Shown here in pieces: positions 26,394-36,075 of a stretch of 64,000 nt of DNA. The first letter of the stretch is position 1, and the number at the start of each line of letters is the position of its first letter. The stretch lies in contig JAKFWF010000049.1 of the NCBI GenBank assembly GCA_021730785.1, positions 62,001-126,000 on the forward strand. The letters run 5' to 3'. The translations under genes and the position numbers were made by a program. The DNA is from Hyphomicrobiaceae bacterium (lineage in GTDB: Bacteria > Pseudomonadota > Alphaproteobacteria > Rhizobiales > Hyphomicrobiaceae). The notes under the pieces are model-generated. The model did not search any database. It was given only the letters and a program-made list of their open reading frames with translations, and had not been told where the DNA came from.

Positions 26394-27182
26394 TCATTCA
26401 AAAGCAGTTGGCACACATTGTTGATCGTCCGCGCTTGAGCCGCGACTGCCGGCGGCGGCACCATCCACCGCCGCGCGCTCGTCGAATACGAAACAGTCGC
26501 CCTGCCAGGCGCTCTGCTCGGGCGCAACCGCGGCGAGATAGGCCAGAATGCCGCCGCGCAAGTGATAGACCTCGGCAAAGCCTTGCGCCTTCATATGGGC
26601 GGCCGCCTTTTCGCAGCGGATGCCGCCGGTGCAGAACATGGCGACCTTGCGGTGACGGCTCGGATCGAGGTTGGCTGCGATGAACGCGGGCAATTCCGAA
26701 AAGCAGCGTGTGTGCGGATCGACCGCGCCGGGAAACGTGCCGACCGCCACCTCGTAGGCATTGCGCGTGTCGAGAATGAGAACGTCCGGATCGGCGATCA
26801 GCGTGTTCCAGTCCTGCGGCGCGACATAAGTGCCGGCCAGCCCGTGCATCGAGGCCAGGATCGGGTCGCCGTCCTGCTGGCCGAACGTGATGATCTCGCG
26901 CTTCACCTTGACCTTGAGGCGCTGGAACGGATGGTCGGGCGCCGTCGTCTCCTTGGTCACGAGGTCGGCGAAGCGGGCGTCGCTGCGCAAGGCGGCCAGG
27001 AAGTCAACAATCGCTGGCGGCGCGCCGGAGACGGTGGCGTTGATGCCTTCGGACGCCAGCAACAATGTGCCGCGCATGCCGAGCGCCTGCAGCTTGGTGT
27101 GGAGCCGCTCGCGCAATTGTTCGGCGTCGGGCAGCGGCACGAACTTGTAGAACGCCGCGACGATGACGGTCATGGCGGACAT
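26394..27182 (-). CDS. trhO: Rhodanese-like tRNA uridine-34 hydroxylase
   Basis: TrhO (YceA) makes 5-hydroxyuridine at tRNA position 34. The N-terminal acylphosphatase-like domain (EGINATVSG) is followed by a rhodanese domain with ILDTRNAYEVAVGTF and the active-site loop MFCTGGIRCEKAAAHM with catalytic Cys. The length (262) is close to that of the alphaproteobacterial proteins, which lack the long C-terminal Cys region of the E. coli enzyme. Its start is 10 bases from the stop of the next gene upstream, hbd. Confidence 0.93.
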   Translation of the reverse strand: MSAMTVIVAAFYKFVPLPDAEQLRERLHTKLQALGMRGTLLLASEGINATVSGAPPAIVDFLAALRSDARFADLVTKETTAPDHPFQRLKVKVKREIITFGQQDGDPILASMHGLAGTYVAPQDWNTLIADPDVLILDTRNAYEVAVGTFPGAVDPHTRCFSELPAFIAANLDPSRHRKVAMFCTGGIRCEKAAAHMKAQGFAEVYHLRGGILAYLAAVAPEQSAWQGDCFVFDERAAVDGAAAGSRGSSADDQQCVPTAFE

Positions 27183-27192
27183 GCGCCTGCGA

Positions 27193-28110
27193 TCAGCGGG
27201 TCGGGACCGGCTTCTCGCCGCGATAGTCGTAGAAGCCGCGCTGGGTCTTGCGGCCGAGCCAGCCGGCCTCGACGTATTTCACCAGCAGTGGGCACGGACG
27301 GTATTTCGAGTCGGCCAGCCCCTCATACAGCACCTGCATCACCGACAGGCAGGTATCGAGGCCGATGAAATCGGCGAGTTCGAGGGGACCCATGGGATGG
27401 TTGGCGCCAAGCTTCAACGACCGGTCGATCGCCTCCACCGTGCCGACGCCTTCATAAAGCGTATAGACCGCCTCGTTGATCATCGGCAGCAGGATGCGGT
27501 TGACGATGAAGGCTGGAAAATCCTCCGACACGGCGATGGTCTTGCCGAGGCTCGACACGAATGCCTTGGCGGCAGTGAATGTCACGTCGTCCGTGGCGAT
27601 GCCGCGGATCACCTCGACGAGCTGCATCAGCGGCACCGGGTTCATGAAATGCATGCCGATGAACATTTCCGGCCGGTCGGACGTCGCGGCGAGCCGGGTG
27701 ATCGAGATCGACGAGGTGTTGGAGGCGACCAGCGCGCCAGGCTTCAGATGCTGGCACAGCTCGCTGAAGATCTTGCGCTTGAGGCTCTCGTCCTCGGTGG
27801 CGGCTTCGATCACCAGATCGCAGTCGCCGAGATCCTTGAACGTCGCCGCATAGCCAATGCGTTCGAGCGCTGCCACCATGTCGTTGTTCTTCAGTTGGCC
27901 CTTGGCCACCTGCCGCGCCATATTGCGCTCGATCGCAGCCACGCCCTTGTCGACGCGCACCTTTTCGAGATCGTTCAGCACGACGTGGTAGCCCGACGCC
28001 GCAATCACGTGGGCAATCCCGCAGCCCATCTGGCCGGCGCCGATGATACCGACGCGCTTGATCACGATCGCCGTGTCCGCGCTCGACTTGGGTTTTACCA
28101 GGGCATCCAT
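27193..28110 (-). CDS. hbd: 3-hydroxybutyryl-CoA dehydrogenase
   Basis: NAD(P)-dependent dehydrogenase of 305 residues. The Rossmann motif VGIIGAGQMGCGIAHV is near residues 24-39, the catalytic His is in GMHFMNPVPLMQLVEVI and the Glu in the same motif, and the DFPAFIVNRILLPMINEA helix binds substrate. The monofunctional size separates it from FadB/FadJ. It lies 42 bases downstream of etfA, and with etfBA forms a unit for beta-oxidation or acetoacetyl-CoA/hydroxybutyryl-CoA metabolism, including PHB turnover. Confidence 0.95.
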   Translation of the reverse strand: MDALVKPKSSADTAIVIKRVGIIGAGQMGCGIAHVIAASGYHVVLNDLEKVRVDKGVAAIERNMARQVAKGQLKNNDMVAALERIGYAATFKDLGDCDLVIEAATEDESLKRKIFSELCQHLKPGALVASNTSSISITRLAATSDRPEMFIGMHFMNPVPLMQLVEVIRGIATDDVTFTAAKAFVSSLGKTIAVSEDFPAFIVNRILLPMINEAVYTLYEGVGTVEAIDRSLKLGANHPMGPLELADFIGLDTCLSVMQVLYEGLADSKYRPCPLLVKYVEAGWLGRKTQRGFYDYRGEKPVPTR

Positions 28111-28152
28111 GGGAAGTTCGATCCTTGTTCGCGGTGCGCGCGGCTGAGGCGG

Positions 28153-29097
28153 TCAGCGGCCGGCCTTCTGCAACTCGGCGTCCAATTCGGGGAGCGCCTG
28201 GAACAGGTCGGCCACCAGTCCGTAGTCGGCGACCTGGAAGATCGGCGCCTCGGCGTCCTTGTTGATTGCGACGATAACCTTGCTGTCCTTCATGCCGGCC
28301 AAGTGCTGGATCGCACCCGAAATGCCAACTGCCACATAGAGTTCGGGGGCGACCACCTTGCCGGTCTGGCCGACCTGGTAGTCATTCGGCACGAAACCGG
28401 CATCGACCGCGGCCCGGCTCGCACCCATGGCGGCGCCCAGGCGGTCGGCCAACGGCTCGATGAACTTCTTGTAGTTCTCGCCCGAACCCATGCCACGGCC
28501 GCCCGACACGACGATCTTGGCGGAGGCGAGTTCAGGCCGGTCGGAGCGGGCGATCTCCGCCTTCTCGAACACCGACAGGCCGACGGCGCCCGGCACGGCG
28601 ACGGTCTCGATCGCGGCTGAACCACCTTCGGCGGTTGCTGCGAACGATGCGACGCGCACGGTGATGACCTTCTTCGCGTCGGTCGACTGCACCGTCTGGA
28701 TCGCGTTGCCGGCGTAGATCGGGCGCTCGAAGGTATCGGGGCCCTTCACGGCCGTGATTTCCGAGATCTGCATCACGTCGAGGCTAGCTGCGATCCGCGG
28801 CATGAAGTTCTTCGCCTGGGCCGTGCCGGCGGCGACGACGGCGGTATAGGTCTGCATCATCGGCACGACCAGTGCGGTGACTTCCTCGGCCAACTGGTGG
28901 GCGAACTGCACGCCATCGGCGACCAGCACCTTGGTCACGCCCTGCAACTTGGCGGCAGCTTCCGCCGCCGGCCGGCAATTGTGACCGACGACGAGGACAT
29001 GCACCTCGGCGCCCAGCGCGGCAGCAGCGGTCATGGCCTTGGCGGTCAGCGAATTCAGCGCGCCATTGGAATGCTCGGCAATCAGCAGCGTCGCCAT
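28153..29097 (-). CDS. etfA: Electron transfer flavoprotein, alpha subunit
   Basis: FAD-binding subunit of 314 residues. The C-terminal FAD domain carries [44 protein letters not shown] and [13 protein letters not shown], in the standard order. It collects electrons from acyl-CoA dehydrogenases and related enzymes and passes them to ETF-quinone oxidoreductase. The start overlaps the etfB stop by 1 base. Operon order etfB-etfA-hbd. Confidence 0.97.
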   Translation of the reverse strand: MATLLIAEHSNGALNSLTAKAMTAAAALGAEVHVLVVGHNCRPAAEAAAKLQGVTKVLVADGVQFAHQLAEEVTALVVPMMQTYTAVVAAGTAQAKNFMPRIAASLDVMQISEITAVKGPDTFERPIYAGNAIQTVQSTDAKKVITVRVASFAATAEGGSAAIETVAVPGAVGLSVFEKAEIARSDRPELASAKIVVSGGRGMGSGENYKKFIEPLADRLGAAMGASRAAVDAGFVPNDYQVGQTGKVVAPELYVAVGISGAIQHLAGMKDSKVIVAINKDAEAPIFQVADYGLVADLFQALPELDAELQKAGR

Positions 29098-29852
29098 CAG
29101 ATCACCCCTGCGTCGGTTTTCAGCTTGGCCACGAGTTCGGCCACGCTCGCCACCTTGACACCCGACTTGCGCGTCGCCGGCTCGGTGGTTTTCAGAACCT
29201 TCAATCGCGGCGTCATGTCGACGCCGAGATCGGCCGGCTTCTTGATGTCGAGCGGCTTCTTCTTGGCCTTCATGATGTTGGGCAGCGAGGCATAGCGCGG
29301 TTCGTTGAGGCGCAGGTCGGTGGTGATGATCACCGGCAGCTTGAGGGCGAGCGTTTCGAGCCCGCCGTCGATCTCGCGCGTCACGTGCGCGGTGCCAGCC
29401 TCGATCACGATTTTCGAAGCGAACGTCGCCTGCGGCCAGCCAAGCAGGGCGGCCAGCATCTGTCCGGTCTGATTGCAGTCATCGTCGATCGCCTGCTTGC
29501 CGAGAATGACGAGCCCCGGTTGCTCAGCTGCGACGATCGCTTTCAACAGCTTGGCAACGGCCAGCGGCTCGATCGTGTCGGCGTCGGTCGTCTCAACCAG
29601 GATGCCGCGGTCGGCACCCATGGCGAGCGCTGTACGAATCGTTTCCTGCGACTTGGTCGGTCCGATCGAAACGGCGATGATCTCGGTCGCGGCGCCCTTT
29701 TCCTTCAACCGGATCGCCTCTTCGACGGCGATCTCATCGAACGGGTTCATCGACATTTTTACATTGGCAAGCTCGATGCCGCTGCCGTCAGGCTTGACAC
29801 GGATCTTGACGTTGTAGTCGACCACGCGCTTCACGGGCACGAGGATTTTCAT
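29097..29852 (-). CDS. etfB: Electron transfer flavoprotein, beta subunit
   Basis: Beta subunit of 251 residues starting [17 protein letters not shown]. The family signature [25 protein letters not shown] (in two parts) surrounds the AMP site; the C-terminal recognition loop is in the [17 protein letters not shown] segment, which contacts partner dehydrogenases. It is the first gene of the etfBA-hbd unit. The 266-base region upstream to the rhomboid gene carries no gene I can recognise and probably holds its promoter. Confidence 0.97.
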   Translation of the reverse strand: MKILVPVKRVVDYNVKIRVKPDGSGIELANVKMSMNPFDEIAVEEAIRLKEKGAATEIIAVSIGPTKSQETIRTALAMGADRGILVETTDADTIEPLAVAKLLKAIVAAEQPGLVILGKQAIDDDCNQTGQMLAALLGWPQATFASKIVIEAGTAHVTREIDGGLETLALKLPVIITTDLRLNEPRYASLPNIMKAKKKPLDIKKPADLGVDMTPRLKVLKTTEPATRKSGVKVASVAELVAKLKTDAGVI

Positions 29853-30118
29853 GGTTCAGCGATGCTCCGGAGCTGGGTTGTATCCATACGCCATTGCGTA
29901 TCTGCGGCGTGCTGATATGCTGCCGGCTGACGATAAGACAACGAGACGAACTGTCTCAAAAGTTAGCATTGTGGCACCGTTGCAAGCACGTCGGAGTCCC
30001 CTTCGCAGCTGCGAGATGCAGCGTATTCACGAGGGTTCACGGTGTCAATTGCACCGAAAGGCGGAAATGTGACAATCGCGCCGTCCGATATGTGCCGGTT
30101 TGCCTGATTAGTGCGCAG

Positions 30119-30814
30119 TCATGCAAACAGCCGCACGCCGGGGCGCCGCAGCACCAGCACCAGTGCGGCGCCAGCCACAAGGCCGCCGATGTGGGCCCAC
30201 CAGGCGACCGGCGCGGGCGAGCCCGACTGTGGCAATATGACCATCGCAAACTGGGTCAAGATCCAGATGCCGATCGCGAAGCCGGCCGAGATGCGCAGCG
30301 GGATGATGCGGAAGGCGAGCACCCACAGCATGACGCGCGGATAGAGCAGCACGTAGGCGGCAATCACTCCCGCCACTGCTCCACTCGCCCCGATCAAGGG
30401 CACCGGGGAAGCGGGCTGGAGGGCCGCGTGCGCGAGCCCGGCGAAGATCCCGCATGCGAGATAGAACACCAGATATCTGGTGTGTCCCATCGCATCCTCG
30501 ACGTTATCGCCGAACACCCACAGAAACAGCATGTTGGTGCCGACGTGCCAGATGTCGCCGTGCAAGAACATGTACGACAGCAGCGTGATCCACGGCGGCG
30601 TGCCCACCTGATCGAACGGCAACGTCACCGTACCAGCTGTCAACGTGCCGGCCAGCAGCCGGGCCGGAACGACGCCGAATTCGACCGCGGCCTCGGGCGG
30701 CAACCCAAACATCTGCCAGGCAAACATCGCCAGGTTCATCGCCACCAGCGTCAGCGTCACGTACTGGAACGTGATGCCGCGCAGCGGATTGTCGTCATGG
30801 ACGGGAACGAACAC
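30119..30814 (-). CDS. Rhomboid family intramembrane serine protease
   Basis: Membrane protease of 231 residues with six or so transmembrane segments. The catalytic Ser is in LIGASGAVAGVIAAY and the catalytic His in WWAHIGGLVAGAAL. The oxyanion-side HGDIWHVGTNMLFLWVFG motif is also present. It cleaves transmembrane helices of unknown client proteins. It stands between the etf group and the cobalamin adenosyltransferase, 86 bases from the latter in the same direction. Confidence 0.93.
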   Translation of the reverse strand: MFVPVHDDNPLRGITFQYVTLTLVAMNLAMFAWQMFGLPPEAAVEFGVVPARLLAGTLTAGTVTLPFDQVGTPPWITLLSYMFLHGDIWHVGTNMLFLWVFGDNVEDAMGHTRYLVFYLACGIFAGLAHAALQPASPVPLIGASGAVAGVIAAYVLLYPRVMLWVLAFRIIPLRISAGFAIGIWILTQFAMVILPQSGSPAPVAWWAHIGGLVAGAALVLVLRRPGVRLFA

Positions 30815-30900
30815 AGAGCAGCCTCGCGACGGTCAATGATCGAGTGCGCCGCAGCCCCCCATCAGGCGCCGCAGCCCGGACCCGATCACCTGCGCCAGGG

Positions 30901-31482
30901 TCACCTGTTTTTGCCGGGCACCCAAAGCACATCTTTGTGGCCTTTGTCGTTCACGTAGCGGCTGGCCACGAACAAGAAGTCCGACAGGCGATTGACGTAG
31001 GTGATGGCGGGTTCGCTCACAGGCTCACCGGGCACCGCTTTCAGTTCGACGATCAGCCGCTCGGCGCGCCGCGCGACCGTGCGAGCAACGTGCAGGGCGG
31101 CGGCCGCAGGCGATCCGCCCGGCAGCACGAACGAGTTGAGCGGGCTCAGCTCGGCGTTGAGCGTGTCGATTTCCTGCTCGAGACGGGTTGCCTGCCCGCT
31201 GGTGATGCGCAGCGGCTCGTAGGGCAGTGTCTCGCCGCGGTCGGGCACGCACAGATCGGCGCCGAGGTCGAACAGGTCGTTTTGGATGCGCAGCAGCATG
31301 GCATCGACCACGGCATCGGCCGGGGTGAGATGAATGCGCGCCATGCCAATTGCCGCGTTGGCTTCGTCCACTGTGCCATAGGCAGTGACCCGCTCGCTGT
31401 CCTTGCGCACCCGTTCACCGGTGCCGAGCCCGGTGGTGCCGTCATCGCCGGTGCGGGTGTAGATCTTGTTCAGCTTGACCAC
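30901..31482 (-). CDS. pduO: Cob(I)alamin adenosyltransferase, PduO type
   Basis: Makes adenosylcobalamin from cob(I)alamin and ATP. The GTG start at 31482 (GAGG six bases upstream) gives 193 residues starting VVKLNKIYTRTGDDGTTGLG, the ATP-binding signature. AYGTVDEANAAIG, PGGSPAAAALHVARTVARRAER and YVNRLSDFLFVASRY complete the PduO pattern. It lies 22 bases after a small HIG1-like gene. This pair next to etfBA/hbd is a recurring alphaproteobacterial neighbourhood; the adenosylcobalamin likely serves methylmalonyl-CoA or ethylmalonyl-CoA mutase elsewhere. Confidence 0.94.
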   Translation of the reverse strand: MVKLNKIYTRTGDDGTTGLGTGERVRKDSERVTAYGTVDEANAAIGMARIHLTPADAVVDAMLLRIQNDLFDLGADLCVPDRGETLPYEPLRITSGQATRLEQEIDTLNAELSPLNSFVLPGGSPAAAALHVARTVARRAERLIVELKAVPGEPVSEPAITYVNRLSDFLFVASRYVNDKGHKDVLWVPGKNR

Positions 31483-31504
31483 GTCGGCCTCTTTTCCGGG
31501 AGCA

Positions 31505-31696
31505 TTATGCGCGGCGCAGATACACGGTTGCCATGATGATGATGATCGCGGCGAACTGCAGCCCAACCCGCCAGCGCATGAGTTTCTGGCTCAGGTTCGG
31601 GCTTTCGCCGGTCATCATGGTCTTGAGGCCGAAACCGAGGACCACCAGCACGGCCAGCGTCGCCACCGTTGTCAAATGAAAGAAAACCTCGGGCAT
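31505..31696 (-). CDS. Small twin-transmembrane protein, HIG1-domain-like
   Basis: 63 residues from the ATG at 31696, preceded by AGAGG. Two transmembrane helices (about residues 5-22 and 43-60) flank a short charged loop GLKTMMTGESPNLSQKLMRWRVGLQ; the WRVGLQ segment resembles the HIG1 motif. HIG1-type proteins associate with respiratory supercomplexes. The original open frame extends further upstream but without a good start. It is the first gene of the pduO pair. Interval 31697-31945 toward envC is a divergent promoter region with no gene. Confidence 0.78.
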   Translation of the reverse strand: MPEVFFHLTTVATLAVLVVLGFGLKTMMTGESPNLSQKLMRWRVGLQFAAIIIIMATVYLRRA

Positions 31697-31945
31697 TTCG
31701 ACCTCTGTGAGCGACTTTGTCGCCCAGTTCTGGCGCGCGCAAGGCAAGCATCCAACAGCAATCCGCCGATGGCGCCAGTGTGTCGCGGCGGGAGCTGGTC
31801 CATTGATGGAACGTTAAGCGCTCGTCGGGATAGTTGCACTGCAAAAGAAATGCCGTAATGCTGTCATTCCCTGCGATCGTCGGGTCGGGTGGGATAGGAG
31901 TGCAGGACCCTGGAACGTCACATCGGCTCTACAACGTGGTCGTCC

Positions 31946-33355
31946 ATGCCGAACGCTGCTCTCTCCGCGATGCCTACATCCGCCGTACTACGGATTGCAG
32001 TGCTGTGCGCCGTTGCCGCGCTGCTGGCAGCGGGGCCGGTGTTTGCGCAAGCCCCCGTCCGCGACCTCAAGGCCAGCCGGCAGAAGCTTGAGGCAACCGA
32101 GAGCCGGGCCAAGGCCTTGCAGACCGACGTCGCCCAGATCGATGCCGAGCGCGCACGCATCAATGCCCAGCTGCAGGACACCGCGCGCCTCGTGCAGCGC
32201 AGCGAGGGCCAGCTGACCACGATCGAGGCGCGGCGCGATGAATTGGAAAGCCAGCAGAAGCTGCTGCAGGGCTCGCTCGCCCAGCGCCATGGGCAGATTT
32301 CAAGCCTGCTCGCCGCCATGCAGCGCATGGGTCGCAATCCGCCGCCCGTTATCATCACCCAGCGCGAGGACGCGCTGAAGATGGTGCGCAGCGCGATGCT
32401 GCTGGCGCGCGCCTTCCCCGAGTTGCGCACCCAGGCGGAGGACCTGTCCGGCCGATTGAACGAACTCGCCCGGGTGATGACCGATGTGCGCATCGAGCGC
32501 GACAAACTCGCCACCGAGACCACCCGGCTGAAGGACGGACAACTGCGGCTTGCGGGCCTGATGGAGATCAAGCGCGAATCACTGTCCGAACGACAGGAGC
32601 AACTCGATGAAGTGCGCAAGGCGGCGGCCGACATCTCGAAGAACGTCACCGATCTGACCGAGTTGATCTCCAAACTCGACCGGGCGGTCGCCGAGAACAC
32701 CGAACTCGGCGCCTATGAGCGGCAGGCGGCAGCCCAGTCCCTGGGCGCGCCCATTGCAGCCATGCCAGCGCCGCCCGCCGTTGCGGTCGATACCCAGCCT
32801 GCCGCAACGTCGAGGCAGGATCAAAAGACTGTTATTGCGGCGCTGCCGAAGCTGGCCAATCCTTCGATTGAACTTGCCCCCCACGGCAGCAGCCTTTCGG
32901 CCAACCCGAGCCGCCTGATGCCGGCCATTCCGTTCCATCTGGCCAAGGGCCAACTGCCGCTGCCGGCCCAGGGCCGGCGGGTGATCGGGTTTGGTGATCG
33001 CATGCCGTCGGGCATCTCGTCGCGGGGTTCCGTGTTCGAAACCCGACACGGCGCCCAAGTTACGTCACCTTGCGACGGCTGGGTGTTATACGCTGGCGAG
33101 TTCCGCTCTTACGGCCAGCTCTTGATCATCAATGGCGGCAACGGCTACCATGTCGTGATGACAGGCTTGTCGCAGATCGACGTACAGCTGGGGCAGTTCG
33201 TTCTTGCTGGCGAACCGATAGGTACCATGAGTGCCGCGCCGAAAGGCAAAGTGCAGGGCAACGCCCCCGTCCTGTATGTTGAGTTCCGCAAGGAGGGGCG
33301 TTCCGTGGATCCCGAGCCCTGGTGGGTTGACGGATCGAAAAAGGTGCAAGGATGA
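31946..33355 (+). CDS. envC: Murein hydrolase activator EnvC-like (degenerate LytM/M23)
   Basis: Exported protein of 469 residues: signal peptide ending in GPVFAQA, a long coiled coil (about residues 45-270), a Pro/Ala linker and a C-terminal LytM domain (about residues 350-465). The zinc ligands are not intact: the terminal LHFELR/HxH strand reads YVEFRKEG, so this should be an activator of amidases rather than an active peptidase. An alternative start at 31970 is possible. It is translationally coupled to ctpA (ATGA overlap), a conserved alphaproteobacterial order linked to cell separation. Confidence 0.93.
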   Translation: MPNAALSAMPTSAVLRIAVLCAVAALLAAGPVFAQAPVRDLKASRQKLEATESRAKALQTDVAQIDAERARINAQLQDTARLVQRSEGQLTTIEARRDELESQQKLLQGSLAQRHGQISSLLAAMQRMGRNPPPVIITQREDALKMVRSAMLLARAFPELRTQAEDLSGRLNELARVMTDVRIERDKLATETTRLKDGQLRLAGLMEIKRESLSERQEQLDEVRKAAADISKNVTDLTELISKLDRAVAENTELGAYERQAAAQSLGAPIAAMPAPPAVAVDTQPAATSRQDQKTVIAALPKLANPSIELAPHGSSLSANPSRLMPAIPFHLAKGQLPLPAQGRRVIGFGDRMPSGISSRGSVFETRHGAQVTSPCDGWVLYAGEFRSYGQLLIINGGNGYHVVMTGLSQIDVQLGQFVLAGEPIGTMSAAPKGKVQGNAPVLYVEFRKEGRSVDPEPWWVDGSKKVQG

Positions 33356-34740
33356 CGCGCAAATCGGACTTCGCTTTCTGGTCGTTCATGACGATGGCAG
33401 GTCTCGCCGGCGTTACGACGGTGTTCAATGTCAGCCGCACCTATTCCGCCACGACGCCCAACTCGGAAATCTATCGACAGCTCGACCTGTTCGGCGACGT
33501 GCTGGAGCGGGTGCGCTCCGACTATGTGGAAAAGCCCGACGACGCGATGCTGGTTGAAAACGCCATCAACGGCATGCTGGCGGCGCTCGACCCGCACTCG
33601 GCCTACCTTTCGGCCAAGAACTTCCGCGACATGCAGATCCAGACCCGCGGCGAGTTCGGCGGCCTCGGCATTGAGGTGACGACCGACAATGGTGTCGTCA
33701 AGGTGGTGGCGCCGATCGACGATACGCCAGCTGCCAAGGCTGGCGTACTCGCGAACGACCTCATCACCCATCTCGACAACGAGCAGATCGTCGGCCTCAC
33801 GCTTGAGCAGGCCGTGGAAAAGATGCGCGGCCCGGTCAACACGCCGATCATCCTGACCGTCGTGCGCAAGGGGCGCGATGATCCGTTCGAAATCAAGATC
33901 GTGCGCGATGTGATCCGCATCCAGGCTGTCAAGTCGCGCCTCGAACTCGACGGCGAGGTGATCTACACCAAAGTGTCGACCTTCAACGAACAAACCCACA
34001 CCAACCTCGTCAAACAGGTCGATGCGCTGAAAAAGCAGACGACCAAGAAGATCAAGGGCTTCATCGTCGATCTGCGCAACAACCCCGGTGGCCTGCTCGA
34101 TCAGGCCGTGGCCGTCTCGGATGACTTCCTGGAGAAGGGCGCGATCGTCCTCACCAAGGGCCGCAATCTGGAAGAGACCCAGCGCAGCCAGGCCCGGCCT
34201 GGCGATATCTCGGATGGCCGCCGCATCATCGTGCTGATCAACGGCGGCTCGGCATCGGCATCCGAAATCGTCGCTGGCGCGCTGCAGGACCACAAGCGGG
34301 CGACAGTCATCGGCACCCGCTCGTTCGGCAAGGGTTCCGTGCAGACCATCATTCCACTCGGCCAGAACGGCGCGCTGCGCCTGACCACGGCGCGCTACTA
34401 CACCCCGTCCGGCCGGTCGATCCAGGCCAAGGGCATCGATCCCGATATCATCGTCGAGCAGGAACTGCCCGATGACCTGAAGGGCAAGGAGAAGCCGCGC
34501 GGCGAGGCGAGCTTGCGCGGTCACTTGAAGAACGATCCGAAGGAAAAGGAGCAGTCGGGCTCGTCGGCTTATGTGCCGCGTGAGCCCGAGAAGGACGTGC
34601 AGCTGCAGTACGCGCTCGCCATGTTGCGCGACGGCACCGAATCGGCGCAGCTGCCGGTGACGGCACCCGCCGCACCTGCGCCGTCGGCCCCTGCCGCACC
34701 CGCAGTCGGAACCACGCCAGCCGAAAAGAAGCCGAACTGA
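33352..34740 (+). CDS. ctpA: Carboxyl-terminal processing protease (S41)
   Basis: Periplasmic Ser/Lys protease of 462 residues. A signal anchor precedes a PDZ domain (LGIEVTTDNGVVKVVAPIDD, about residues 100-185), and the catalytic Ser is in GGSASASEIVAGALQD with the Lys in TRSFGKGSVQT. The last 45 residues are a Pro/Ala-rich tail (VTAPAAPAPSAP). It removes C-terminal tails and regulates cell-wall hydrolases. It begins within the envC stop. A stem-loop follows at 34776-34800. Confidence 0.96.
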   Translation: MTRKSDFAFWSFMTMAGLAGVTTVFNVSRTYSATTPNSEIYRQLDLFGDVLERVRSDYVEKPDDAMLVENAINGMLAALDPHSAYLSAKNFRDMQIQTRGEFGGLGIEVTTDNGVVKVVAPIDDTPAAKAGVLANDLITHLDNEQIVGLTLEQAVEKMRGPVNTPIILTVVRKGRDDPFEIKIVRDVIRIQAVKSRLELDGEVIYTKVSTFNEQTHTNLVKQVDALKKQTTKKIKGFIVDLRNNPGGLLDQAVAVSDDFLEKGAIVLTKGRNLEETQRSQARPGDISDGRRIIVLINGGSASASEIVAGALQDHKRATVIGTRSFGKGSVQTIIPLGQNGALRLTTARYYTPSGRSIQAKGIDPDIIVEQELPDDLKGKEKPRGEASLRGHLKNDPKEKEQSGSSAYVPREPEKDVQLQYALAMLRDGTESAQLPVTAPAAPAPSAPAAPAVGTTPAEKKPN

Positions 34741-34775
34741 GTTTGGCCGCACTCCTGGTGTCGCAATTCGCCTAC

Positions 34776-34800
34776 TTGGGCGCCCGCTTCGGGCGCCCAA
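34776..34800 (+). terminator. Stem-loop after ctpA
   Basis: A perfect 10-base-pair stem (TTGGGCGCCC / GGGCGCCCAA) with a five-base loop lies 36 bases after the ctpA stop. There is no long T run after it, so it may be a weak terminator, an mRNA-stabilising hairpin, or part of the rppH leader. Confidence 0.55.
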
Positions 34801-34829
34801 CGCATTTGTAAGGTTCGAAAGGGCAGCAG

Positions 34830-35336
34830 ATGGACGCAACCAAGCTTGGCTACCGTTTGAACGTCGGCATCATGGTGCTGAATGCGCAAGGGTTGGTTTG
34901 GATTGGCCGACGCAACGACGCACCGACCGACCCCGAGGGACCGGGCTCCTGGTGGCAGATGCCGCAGGGCGGCATCGACGAGGGCGAGGATCCAGCCATC
35001 GCTGCCCTGCGCGAACTGCGCGAGGAAACCGGCATGCGCACCGTCACCCCACTCGCCGAAAGCCGTTCCTGGCTGACCTACGATCTGCCGCCGGCACTGA
35101 TCGGCAAGGCCTGGGGCGGCAAGTATCGTGGCCAGCGCCAGAAGTGGTTCGCCGTGCGCTTCGAGGGCAACGACAGCGAGATCGACATTTCCGCGCAACC
35201 GGGCCATCCGGTCGAGTTCGTGGCCTGGCGGTGGGCACCCGCAGCGGAGCTCTTGGCCCTGATCGTGCCGTTCAAGCGCGAAGTCTATACCCAGGTGCTG
35301 GCGGAATTCGCCGACCTGACGACGACGGGGAAATGA
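34830..35336 (+). CDS. rppH: RNA pyrophosphohydrolase (Nudix), first copy
   Basis: Removes pyrophosphate from the 5' end of mRNA and so starts 5'-dependent decay; it also hydrolyses dinucleoside polyphosphates. 168 residues with [32 protein letters not shown] and REETGM (Nudix box GX5EX7REUXEEXGU) and [10 protein letters not shown]. It has the normal family length. A close paralogue follows at 35440; the two share QMPQGG, the Nudix box, [18 protein letters not shown] and the GQRQ-WFAVRF core. Confidence 0.95.
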   Translation: MDATKLGYRLNVGIMVLNAQGLVWIGRRNDAPTDPEGPGSWWQMPQGGIDEGEDPAIAALRELREETGMRTVTPLAESRSWLTYDLPPALIGKAWGGKYRGQRQKWFAVRFEGNDSEIDISAQPGHPVEFVAWRWAPAAELLALIVPFKREVYTQVLAEFADLTTTGK

Positions 35337-35439
35337 CGAGACCGATCGCAGAAATCATCCTGCATTCGTCATATTTCTTTTGTCCGCACCGATTATTGTT
35401 ATTTAGTCGGGGTGCTGCGTACCAACCACTTGAAATGGC

Positions 35440-35952
35440 GTGACTGAGATCCAACACCCGCACCTCGTTACACTCCCCTATCGCCCGTCGGTCGGCATCA
35501 TGATGCTGAACGCGGCCGGTCACGTGTGGGTCGGCCGCCGCACACCAAAATGGCTGAGCCGTGGCGCCCCGCCAATCTGGCAGATGCCGCAGGGCGGTAT
35601 CGAGAGTGGCGAGCGGCCCGAGCAGGCAGCCCTGCGTGAACTCGAAGAAGAAACCGGCGTGCGCAACGCCAGGATCGTCGCTGAGCTACCGGCCTGGCTG
35701 ACCTACGAGTTGCCGCCGGAACTGATCGGCATCGCCCTGAAGGGGCGATACCGCGGCCAGCGCCAGCGCTGGTTCGCAGTGCGGTTCGACGGCACCGACA
35801 GCGAGATCGACATTTCCGGGGCCCGTGGCCAGAAGCGGGAATTCGACGCCTGGAAGTGGGTTGCCATCGATCGCGTGGCTGAGGCCATCAATGAGTTCAG
35901 GCGCGAAACCTATCTCACCGTCGTGCGCGAATTCCGCCATCTGGCCGGCTGA
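35440..35952 (+). CDS. rppH: RNA pyrophosphohydrolase (Nudix), second tandem copy
   Basis: 170 residues from a GTG start, with the same architecture as the upstream gene: YRPSVGIMMLNAAGHVWVGRR, QMPQGGIESGERPEQAALREL, EEETGV, and FDGTDSEIDI. The two clearly descend from one gene by tandem duplication, but have diverged in the N-terminal and C-terminal parts. The 103-base gap between them has no gene. Which copy is the main RppH is uncertain; the second keeps the YRPxVGIM form commoner in the family. Confidence 0.94.
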   Translation: MTEIQHPHLVTLPYRPSVGIMMLNAAGHVWVGRRTPKWLSRGAPPIWQMPQGGIESGERPEQAALRELEEETGVRNARIVAELPAWLTYELPPELIGIALKGRYRGQRQRWFAVRFDGTDSEIDISGARGQKREFDAWKWVAIDRVAEAINEFRRETYLTVVREFRHLAG

Positions 35953-36075
35953 TGCGGCAAGCGATAATCGCGGCCGATCTGGCCGATGCTTGCAATTTTA
36001 ACAAATGCGAGAGCCCGGAATTAACCGATATCTGCCAGTCTGCCATCCCTGACTTGTGGGCGTTGGGAGTGCGGA

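Noticed and set aside
29853-30118. Small genes in the etfB-rhomboid gap
   Set aside because: Open frames there are short, have no ribosome-binding sites, and resemble no family.
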